Assembly (NCBI GenBank): GCA_947588835.1 | Contig: CANPZS010000023.1 | Span: forward strand, 1-32,651 | Reading direction: 5' to 3' | Origin: an uncultured Bacteroidales bacterium | GTDB taxonomy: Bacteria; Bacteroidota; Bacteroidia; Bacteroidales; UBA932 | Length of the DNA: 32,651 nucleotides | In this document: positions 8,874 to 15,623 of the stretch, one piece after another | Layout: every line of letters starts with the position of its first letter | Numbering within the stretch: the first letter of the stretch is position 1 | Notes under the pieces: generated by a model | Told to the model about the DNA's origin: nothing | Databases searched by the model: none | What the model saw: the letters and a program-made list of their open reading frames with translations, nothing else | Position numbers and translations under genes: made by a program

Positions 8874-8922
8874 TCCCGAATAACGATGCCCAACCGTGAA
8901 TGATGGGTAAAGTTATTCGGGA
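8874..8922 (-). terminator. Stem-loop between membrane-protein and excisionase-like genes
   Basis: An 11-bp perfect inverted repeat, TCCCGAATAAC at 8874-8884 and GTTATTCGGGA at 8912-8922, with an inner CCCA/TGGG pair. It lies just after the end of the membrane-protein gene on the minus strand and is followed by ATTATTTTG. It may be a terminator or an operator for the next gene. Confidence 0.5.
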
Positions 8923-8965
8923 AACGGTGTGATACAGACAGTTATCTGTTATTGATTACCCGTGA

Positions 8966-9814
8966 TTATTGGTTATTGAAAGGCTGGTTATACTTTTCCC
9001 GTACATAATCTGCCGGATAATGGAAATCCAGTCTGCCGTTTTCAGGCTCGTCAATGGGAATCAGTGTCTTTAACGGCTCTACCTTGAAGTTCTTGATGGT
9101 CGCTATGTCCGTATCGGCAAACTCCCGTGGAAAAAGGGTGCTGATGAAGCGGGCACGGTTGTCCCCCGTATAGTATTTCTTGTACATGAAACGCTCGGAG
9201 ATATTCCACACGAAATGGCGGAGCGGAATATTTGAAATGTCTTTGGTCAGCCGTCCTTTTATCGGCTTGGGCTTGTAACTGTGAAGCCGCATCCAGTTGT
9301 TGACCTCGCCACAGATGTGGTTCACTGTCTCCTTGTCTGCGATACGGGGCATGATGAAATGGATGTATTCCATGACCATAGCGATGCGCTCTTCATTTTC
9401 CCGTTGCTCCCTGTCCTCGTAATCGGCACGGTTTTTCTCGTGAAGCTCCGGGGATATGGCAATCTCTGTCGGTCTTATATCCGGGGTTGCTTCCCCACCT
9501 GTCGCCATTGATGCCGGGGTTACAGGCTTGTGTGCATCTTGGGGCTGGTCTTCCCGAATTTCTGTAATTTCGGCAGGTGTCTTTTTCTTGCCGAACTTGA
9601 TTCTGTAGATTTCGTATGTGTCGAAGATGACTGTCTGGAAAGATAGATAGAGCAGCCAGCCAAGGAGGTTGCTGCATACAAAAACTATCAGGCGTACAAA
9701 GTTGTCCTGATTAAATTTCTCTGCGACAATCAGTGTCGCTATGGAAGATATTAGGAGGATGGCAAAGCCGACAAATCCTAAAATGATATGTTTGTCTTTT
9801 ACGGACTGTTCCAT
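8966..9814 (-). CDS. Membrane protein of the mobilizable element, function unknown
   Basis: 282 residues with two predicted N-terminal membrane segments (about 9-31 and 41-62) and a long cytoplasmic part. Residues of about 85-140 are polar and charged; the rest is a globular domain with no motif I recognise (it includes RHFVWNISERFMYKKYYTGD). It lies between the integrase and excisionase-like genes, where Bacteroidales mobilizable elements often have a gene of unknown function. Minus-strand TAAATTTG about 45 bases upstream of the start fits a Bacteroides -7 box. A role in transfer, such as docking to a helper coupling protein, is only a guess. Confidence 0.7.
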   Translation of the reverse strand: MEQSVKDKHIILGFVGFAILLISSIATLIVAEKFNQDNFVRLIVFVCSNLLGWLLYLSFQTVIFDTYEIYRIKFGKKKTPAEITEIREDQPQDAHKPVTPASMATGGEATPDIRPTEIAISPELHEKNRADYEDREQRENEERIAMVMEYIHFIMPRIADKETVNHICGEVNNWMRLHSYKPKPIKGRLTKDISNIPLRHFVWNISERFMYKKYYTGDNRARFISTLFPREFADTDIATIKNFKVEPLKTLIPIDEPENGRLDFHYPADYVREKYNQPFNNQ

Positions 9815-9992
9815 GTTTCTTGTCTTATTCGGTTGTTACTTGTTGCTGTTTTTGCAAATTTAATAGTCTTCTTCCAATTATTACTCATTATCCTTGGTTA
9901 GCGGTTTCTTTTTCAATGTTTTTCACCAAATGTCCGGAATCGCACCCGATTATCGTACTTTAAGGACTTTTTAAGGAATGGTGGGCAAAAAA

Positions 9993-10035
9993 CAGAGGGA
10001 GCGGTTAAAGCTCCACGCAATAACCGCTCCCTCTG
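9993..10035 (-). terminator. Strong intrinsic terminator of the integrase gene
   Basis: A perfect 15-bp inverted repeat (9993-10007 with 10021-10035, arms starting CAGAGGGAGC) with a 13-nt loop. On the minus strand it is followed directly by TTTTTT. It lies 24 bp after the integrase stop codon. Confidence 0.85.
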
Positions 10036-10059
10036 AATATCCCGGACTTTGAGGATGCC

Positions 10060-11178
10060 TTATGCCTCCTTGCGTTTCAGGGTTATCTTGTCCACGACCT
10101 CGCACATCTGCTGTGCCGCCATCTTGGAATAAATCTGTGTGGTGGTAATGTTCTTGTGTCCCATATAGGCTTGTATGACAGCCATGTCCGTACCCATTTC
10201 CACGTGCAGGCTTCCGAATGAATGCCGGGTACAATGGAAGGTTATTTTCTTGGTTATGCCTGCCGCCAACAGCCAACGTTTTAGGGGACCCTGCAGCATC
10301 TTATCCTTGAATCCTTCGAAGATAAGCCCTTCATGCCGTTCCCCGAGCAGTCCGTAGGCTTCATCACTGATGGGATTGTGTACAATCTGCTTCGTCTTCT
10401 GCATACGGGTGGTCACGAACATCTTGCCGTTGGTGTACGGTTGTATCTGCTGCCAAGTGAGCTGCCTAATGTCGCTCTTCCGCAGTCCGGTCAGGCAGGC
10501 GAAAAGGAACGCCCTTTTCAAGACATCTTCTTCGCATGGCGTTTCGGCAAGCCGTATCAGTTCCTCCTGGCTCAGATGCTCCCTCATGGTGGGGATGCAC
10601 TCGATGCGGTCTAAGAATCCGTTAGGGTTCTCCTTTATCTTCTTGTCCCGGTAGGCGGTGTGAAGTACCGCACGGAAAGCCGACCAGTAGCCTGCCGCAG
10701 AATTGATATGCAGCTTTTGGTTGGTGTGTATGGACTGCGGGGCGTTTAGCAGGTATTCCATGAACTTGCGGCACAAGTCCACGTCCACCTCCTCAAAGGT
10801 GCATTTGCCGTTTACAAAACGCTCAAAGTGCTTATAGACGTGTTGCCACTTGATATTCTTCCTATCTGCCAGTTCCTTGAAGTAGGCGAGGAAATCCCCT
10901 TTCATCTTGGCTTTGTCAAAGAAGCCGTTGTTCTCGTTGAAGATGGCTTCGTAACGTCGGTTACGGAGTATCTCCGCCTTTTTCATCATGCGTGCGTTGA
11001 AGTCACGCTCCTGCTGGTTGGCAGGTTTGGCGAAAATGTAAATTCCCAGTGCTTCACGTGTTATCACTTTCATGGTGGCGTTGTCACGATAGCCGGGATA
11101 ATAGTCCAGACACAGCGAATACTGTGTCCCGTTCTTAATCTTGCGCTTGCGCAAGGTTACTGTCTTGCATTTGCTCAT
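10060..11178 (-). CDS. Tyrosine recombinase (integrase) of the mobilizable element
   Basis: A 372-residue site-specific integrase with an N-terminal arm-binding part, a SAM-like core-binding domain and a C-terminal catalytic domain. The catalytic set appears complete: R233 in TGLRKSD, H315-x-x-R318 in FHCTRHSF, H341 in MGHKN and the nucleophile Y350 in TTQIYSKM. The classical arginine in the first box contrasts with the two integrases at 28-31 kb, which lack it. ATG 11178 (MSKCKTVTLRKRK) is chosen because the residues upstream of it in the open frame do not resemble an integrase N-terminus. A strong terminator follows. It would catalyse insertion and excision of the element of about 8 kb. Confidence 0.92.
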   Translation of the reverse strand: MSKCKTVTLRKRKIKNGTQYSLCLDYYPGYRDNATMKVITREALGIYIFAKPANQQERDFNARMMKKAEILRNRRYEAIFNENNGFFDKAKMKGDFLAYFKELADRKNIKWQHVYKHFERFVNGKCTFEEVDVDLCRKFMEYLLNAPQSIHTNQKLHINSAAGYWSAFRAVLHTAYRDKKIKENPNGFLDRIECIPTMREHLSQEELIRLAETPCEEDVLKRAFLFACLTGLRKSDIRQLTWQQIQPYTNGKMFVTTRMQKTKQIVHNPISDEAYGLLGERHEGLIFEGFKDKMLQGPLKRWLLAAGITKKITFHCTRHSFGSLHVEMGTDMAVIQAYMGHKNITTTQIYSKMAAQQMCEVVDKITLKRKEA

Positions 11179-11255
11179 ATTGATGATGTTTTTAAGTTGT
11201 ACGTTTTCGGAGGTGTTCCCCGTGTTTACGGTGGCAAAGGAACAACGTGAAACAA

Positions 11256-11273
11256 CCGTGAATACCTCCACGG
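11256..11273. promoter_or_regulatory. Shared palindromic element, copy upstream of the integrase
   Basis: CCGTGAATACCTCCACGG has 5-bp palindromic arms and closely matches the element at 8837-8853 upstream of the excisionase-like gene, including part of the flank. It lies 78 bp before the integrase start, in the gap after the zinc-finger/HTH gene. Confidence 0.5.
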
Positions 11274-11311
11274 CAATCATTTTGAAATAATTTTCCGGCA
11301 ATGTCGGTTGC

Positions 11312-12253
11312 TCACGGTTGTTTCTCCCTCTCAGCCATAACACGCTCAACATCAGAGCGTAAAAGCAGGTTTTTCACACCTACCTTTATCTTTTCGATGT
11401 GTTTCACCTTGACGATATGGCAGATGTTGGCGGAGGAAAGTCCGTAAATCTGCCGGACTTGCTCCACGGTGTAGTAGCGTTCATCGTTCACGAGGTCTGT
11501 CCTGCGGAGTTCGTTCAGATGGGATTTGGAGTAGTAGGTACGCCCGTATTCTCTTTTGGTCGGTATCTTGTGGCGATGGGTGTATGCCCGGAGTGCGGTC
11601 GGCTTCATGCCGAACAGTTCTTCCGCTTCTTCAATCAGGAGCCAGTCGGTGATATTGCTGGTATCAACTGCCACACCGAAAAACTCGTCAATGTGTTTTT
11701 TGCTGTAATAGTTCTTCCCTGCGATGCGGCAGATAGGTATGCGGTTGCGCTTGGCGGTGGTGTATAGCCACGACTGCTTGACCTTGAAGAGCAACATTAC
11801 CTCCTCGCCCGAATAGAAGTCCATCACTTCGTCTGTTTCCTTTTCCCTTTTTTCTTTTTTGGCTAGTGGAGACGATGGAGTGAACTTTTTCTGTGCGGAA
11901 GTGCTGCCGGGCAGGATGCGGTGGTAGGGGTTGCCTTCCAGCATCCGCTCGATGTCCGCCTTGCGGATGAATGCCATGCGGTTGCTGATACGTGAGGCTT
12001 TCAGCTTGCCGAGGGCTACGAGTTTGTAAACATACTGTCGGGAACAACCCATGAGTATGGCTGCTTTGGAAAAGGTGAGATACTCCTGATGCTGTATCTC
12101 CATGATTGGCCGGGCGGTTTTGAAGAGGTTGTTCTTCTGTTCCGTTCTGGCTCGTTTGGCTTCTGCCTGACAAGCCTCGCTGCAATATTTCTGTACCCCG
12201 CTCCGGGTTACAAATGACTTGCCGCAAAAACTGCATTTTCTGGTTGTTTTCAT
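11312..12253 (-). CDS. Zinc-finger protein with four tandem excisionase-type HTH domains
   Basis: 313 residues. The N-terminus has a cysteine pattern CSFCGKSF...KYCSEACQ that fits a small zinc finger. Four related HTH_17-like modules follow, each with an HTH helix pair and a wing ending in an aromatic or Lys-rich strand: YLTFSKAAILMGCSRQYVYK, then FYSGEEVMLLFKVKQSWLYT, WLLIEEAEELFGMKPTALRA and YYTVEQVRQIYGLSSANICH. It is probably a DNA-binding protein touching several sites at once. It is directly upstream of the integrase, where Tn4555-type elements encode the targeting protein TnpA, so a role in target choice or excision is possible. It looks intact. Confidence 0.75.
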   Translation of the reverse strand: MKTTRKCSFCGKSFVTRSGVQKYCSEACQAEAKRARTEQKNNLFKTARPIMEIQHQEYLTFSKAAILMGCSRQYVYKLVALGKLKASRISNRMAFIRKADIERMLEGNPYHRILPGSTSAQKKFTPSSPLAKKEKREKETDEVMDFYSGEEVMLLFKVKQSWLYTTAKRNRIPICRIAGKNYYSKKHIDEFFGVAVDTSNITDWLLIEEAEELFGMKPTALRAYTHRHKIPTKREYGRTYYSKSHLNELRRTDLVNDERYYTVEQVRQIYGLSSANICHIVKVKHIEKIKVGVKNLLLRSDVERVMAEREKQP

Positions 12254-12558
12254 GCTGCTTTATCGTTTACTGGTTCATTCCTTCAATCGTGTATCTCTGA
12301 AACGGTGAACGGAGGTAAACAGTAGTCAATCGTTGTCGCCTTTCTACACGGTGTTACCATCGCTGCAAGTAGGAGCGGTTGCTGTCGCTTGTCGTAAACG
12401 GTTGTAAACCCTTGTAAACTGTCTGCACGATGTGACAAAAAACAAGCTCCGCAAATTCTCCACGTCAGAAATACGTCTCAAAAATATGTGGAAATTTGGG
12501 AAGCATCAAAAAGCAGCCGAAAAGTGTTAATTTTTAGAATATACTGATAGATAAAGAT
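12254..12558. other. Non-coding right end of the mobilizable element with GTAAAC repeats
   Basis: No gene seen. GTAAAC occurs at 12315, 12394, 12404 and 12414; the last three are spaced exactly 10 bp, placing them on one helix face. A CGTTTACTGG at about 12268 is the opposite orientation. The element boundary probably lies in this stretch or just beyond it, because the integrase and its DNA-binding partner adjoin it. I could not find a convincing direct repeat with the left end near 4.2 kb. Confidence 0.55.
12394..12419. repeat. Three GTAAAC repeats at 10-bp spacing
   Basis: GTAAAC at 12394-12399, 12404-12409 and 12414-12419, with a fourth copy at 12315-12320. These are candidate binding sites for the integrase arm domain or for the multi-HTH protein encoded next door. 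Confidence 0.6.
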
Positions 12559-13038
12559 TTACGCTTGGATGTTTCTGGTTATTTTTGGTTGTTCTACGCT
12601 TCTAAATACATAATTGAAAACACCTTCCCCGATGCTCGTCACACTGTCGGGGATCTCGATACTCGTCAAACCACTACAATCACAGAAAGCATAGTCCCCA
12701 ATGCTCGTCACGCCGGAAGGGATTTCGATGCTCATCAAACCGCTGCAACCACAGAAAGCATAGTCCCCAATGCTCGTCATGCTATTGGAAATCTTGATGT
12801 TTGTCAAACCACCACAGCCATTGAAAGCATCGGCCCCGATGCTCGTCACGCTATTGGGGATCTTGATGCTTGTCAAACTGCTGCAATGCAAAAAAGCCCT
12901 ATCCCCAATTTTCTTCACACTTCTTGGGAGTTCTATTTCCGTTACTTGTGAACAATCCTTAAACAACTCATCCTCTATTTCAACAACTCCATAAGGAATA
13001 ATGATTTTATTCCCTTTTATATATTCATTTCGATTCAT
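12559..13038 (-). CDS. BspA-like leucine-rich repeat protein, probably shortened
   Basis: 159 residues built from LRR_5/BspA-type repeats of 23 residues, with the unit SxxLTSIxIPxSVTSIGxxAF appearing about five times. There is no signal peptide, and full-length BspA-like proteins are usually much longer. The last repeat changes at GEGVF into an unrelated tail (NYVFRSVEQPKIT...), as if the gene was cut near 12610. It starts 5 bp after the end of the transposase fragment on the same strand. Such proteins are often secreted adhesins, but without a signal this one would be cytoplasmic. The near-identical repeats show at DNA level as a 69-bp periodicity. Confidence 0.7.
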   Translation of the reverse strand: MNRNEYIKGNKIIIPYGVVEIEDELFKDCSQVTEIELPRSVKKIGDRAFLHCSSLTSIKIPNSVTSIGADAFNGCGGLTNIKISNSMTSIGDYAFCGCSGLMSIEIPSGVTSIGDYAFCDCSGLTSIEIPDSVTSIGEGVFNYVFRSVEQPKITRNIQA

Positions 13039-13042
13039 ACAC

Positions 13043-13342
13043 CTAATTATTTAAATGATCCGCTCCGTCAATTGTGATGTTGGTGATGTTTGACAAAAAC
13101 TGCTCAACATTCAGCCGTTCTGTCTCACATCTTTCGCGTTCTTCCCCGAACAGGTCAAGACGCGGCTGTCGCCGTTGCCGCTCCCGATCAATCCATTCAC
13201 GACCTTGTTGGGCAAGTGCCTCTATCTCATCATTTGTTTTAGCGATTCCAATGGTTGCCAGCTCGCTATATTCGCCTTTTATTTTCTCGGCAACAACTAT
13301 GCTCGTCGTTCCCGATCTGTTCTTTTTTCGCTTAATAAACAT
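13043..13342 (-). pseudogene. N-terminal fragment of an IS1634-like transposase
   Basis: About 99 residues beginning MFIKRKKNRSGTTSIVV with RRQPRLDLFGEERERCE further on, matching the start of Bacteroidales transposases of the IS1634/IS4 kind, which are normally several hundred residues long. The catalytic DDE part is missing; the frame ends at TAG 13043-13045. ATG 13342 fits the family start. A 10-bp inverted repeat lies just upstream. The fragment marks an old transposition or recombination junction next to the leucine-rich-repeat gene. Confidence 0.65.
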
Positions 13343-13353
13343 GATTTTTCGGC

Positions 13354-13381
13354 TTGCGTACCCCAAAATCAGGGTACGCAA
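13354..13381. repeat. Inverted repeat upstream of the transposase fragment
   Basis: TTGCGTACCC at 13354-13363 and GGGTACGCAA at 13372-13381 form a perfect 10-bp inverted repeat with an 8-nt spacer. It may be the surviving outer end or operator of the insertion sequence. Confidence 0.55.
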
Positions 13382-13420
13382 AATTACAAATAATTGTTTA
13401 TTAACCTATTATAAAATTGC

Positions 13421-14179
13421 TCAATTTTGAGTGACGAAGTCAGGAAAAACAGCATTCCCTAATTTTTCCATCATTTCTTCTTTAGCGAAATCTTTATTGC
13501 AAAAATTGATGGAATTGTTTAGGTACGGTGTAATCATTCCTTCAAAATGTTCTGAGTAATATGGTTTTGGCTTGGGATAGCTGTGTCGTTGAATAAAAAT
13601 ACATAAGTCTAAGCTTTCATTTAATGATGTAATTATATCCGAATATGATTATGAATTTGTAAACCGATTTAGTGGAATGTTTTTGTTTCGAATATAACAT
13701 ATGACTAGATAAGAACCTCTTTTTTCAAACAAATCATCATTTTCACAAATATAAGCTACTTCTTTTGACTTTAAGATTGGAGTTTCAGATGATTTATTGT
13801 AGATTTCCATTCGACGGATAGCAATATTGAATATTGGTTGAAAATCATCTATATTATCTGTTGAAGTCCATCGTTCTCCTTTTCCATAGGGATTCGAATA
13901 TTCTACATTTCCTCCGTCTTTTATTTTATATAAAAAACTTCCATCTTTATGATACGACATTTCTATTTGGTTGACAAATCTTGATTTGTCTATCTCACTT
14001 TCAGTCAGATATCCTTTTTCATTATCTTGGTCGTTATTGGTTATAATTGCCAAACCGTTGTAATAATCAGTTATTTTCAAATCTACGATTCCATTTGTAC
14101 CCATTTGGATGATATTGAATAATCCATAATATCGACTATTCATTTTGAAGTATACTTTGATTTTCTCTCCTCTATTCAT
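13421..14179 (-). pseudogene. Unknown gene interrupted by an in-frame TAA
   Basis: Reading from ATG 14179 (MNRGEKIKVYFKMNSRYYG), the frame is open for 176 codons to TAA 13649-13651, then continues in the same frame for 75 more sense codons to TGA 13421-13423. The continuation (SLDLCIFIQRHSYPKPKPYY, then EHFEGMITPYLNNSINF) reads like real protein, so one base change (for example AAA to TAA) would give an intact protein of about 252 residues. I recognise no family. It is mostly beta-type and hydrophilic, has no signal peptide, and is AT-rich compared with the mobilizable element. It lies between rteB and the transposase fragment. A separate short protein ending at 13649 is the alternative. Confidence 0.55.
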
Positions 14180-14300
14180 AGTGTCAAATCTTTTAATTTT
14201 CAATACAAAATTAGCTATAAAACAATGAAATACGGACAATAACACAGTATTTTTGATTGAAATAACTTTTTGCAGATAGTCAAATTCAATAAATTATTGA

Positions 14301-15623
14301 CTATAATTGCTTGAATTTATATTTCAATCCATATTCTTCCAGTTTACTGTACAGCGTTGTACGTCCTATCCCGAGCAGCTTGGCGGCAACCTTGCGGTTT
14401 CCGTTCGCCTGCTTCAACGCACGCAGAATCCGCTCCTTGTCTTCAGCGTCGTTGCGCAGGGCGAAGCTGACGGGCGAGGTCTGTTTCGTTACGGCAAGTT
14501 CCAGATGCTCTTTTGTGACAAGCCCGGTCTGCGCCTGCAACACCGCACCCATGATTTTCTGCCGAAGCTCACGGACATTGCCCGGCCAAACATGGGTCAG
14601 CAATGTTTTACGGGCTTCCCCGTCAAATCCGATAACGTCGCATTCCAGTTCTTTGTTCGCAATCTCACGGAAAAATTCCGCCAGTGGCATGATGTCCTCC
14701 TGACAGTCGCGCAGTGGTGGAACTATTATCTCGAAGTTATGCAGACGATATAACAGGTCTTGCCGGAATCGCTTTTCGTTCACAGCCGCCTCCAGATCTT
14801 CGTTGGTGGCGGCGATGATGCGGACATTGAAACTTTTATCCGTCTTATCACCTATCGGGCGGTATCTCCGTTCCTGTATGGCTCGGAGTAACATCTGTTG
14901 GGTTTCCGGTGCGAGGTTGCCAACCTCATCCAAGAACAGCGTACCGCCTTACGCCTCGTAAAAATAGCCTTTCTTGTTGTTGTCCGCACCTGTGAACGCT
15001 CCTTTGACGTGTCCGAAGAAAGCCGATGGCGCAAGTTCTTTGGTGAGTGAACCGCAGTCCACCGCGACGAACGGTTTTCCTGCCCGTTTGCTTTTGTCGT
15101 GCAGTTGGTGTGCCATATGCTCCTTGCCCGTACCGTTCTCCCCGAATATCAGCACGCTCATGTCAGTGGGAGCCACCAGCCTTATTCGTTTCATGATGAC
15201 TTGAAATGCCGAGCCGTCACGAGAGAACACTGGCATACGGTTTCTTCCGATACTCCGTTCTTTTAATATGGTACGGAGCAAAGGGACGAGTTTATCCTCC
15301 ACAAGTTGCTTGGGTATGTAGTCCAGTGAGCCGAGTTTCATACTTTCGACTGCCGTATGCACCTCGGCATAGTCAGTCATGATGATGAAAGGCTGCATCA
15401 TACCTTCCTTGCGCATCCAGCGCAACAAGTCGATACCGTCGCCTTCAGGCAGCCGCAGGTCTGAAACTATGATGTCGTTTTCTGTCGCTTGTTGCAGAAG
15501 TTTCTTTGCTGTCGAGAGGTGGAATGTTTGCACGGTACGGAATCCCTCCTGTGCCAACAAATTGCAGACAAACTCGCAATATACGATATTGTCCTCCACC
15601 ACGATGATTTTTGTTTTATCCAT
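14301..15623 (-). pseudogene. rteB: RteB-like sigma-54-type response regulator, nonsense mutated
   Basis: The receiver domain has the phospho-acceptor D55 in IIVSDLRLPEGDG. The AAA+ domain has Walker A FGENGTGKEHM (160-170) and the GAFTGA loop (209-214). The C-terminal Fis-type HTH is NRKVAAKLLGIGRTTLYSKL. This is the architecture of RteB, which activates excision and transfer genes in CTnDOT-type elements. Codon 225 is TAA (14949-14951), directly before GGTLFLDEVG, where NtrC-family proteins have a sense codon. The frame continues to the true end at 14301. The truncated product lacks Walker B and the DNA-binding domain and should be inactive. The start at 15623 overlaps the end of rteA by eight bases. 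An rteC gene does not follow. Confidence 0.88.

Noticed and set aside
4259..12524. CTTTTCGGCTG at 4259-4269 and its complement CAGCCGAAAAG at 12514-12524 as terminal inverted repeats of the mobilizable element
   Set aside because: The left copy is inside the relaxase coding sequence, and tyrosine-recombinase elements do not need terminal inverted repeats. An 11-bp match may be chance.
12610..12960. Regular DNA repeats of about 69 bp resembling a repeat array
   Set aside because: They are explained by 23-residue leucine-rich repeats in the minus-strand gene. There are no constant repeats separated by unique spacers, so it is not CRISPR.
13378..13387. GCAAAATTAC as a second CTnDOT attachment core
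   Set aside because: With eight fixed bases about one match per window is expected by chance. Another match at 24115-24124 lies on a promoter box. There is no supporting flank.
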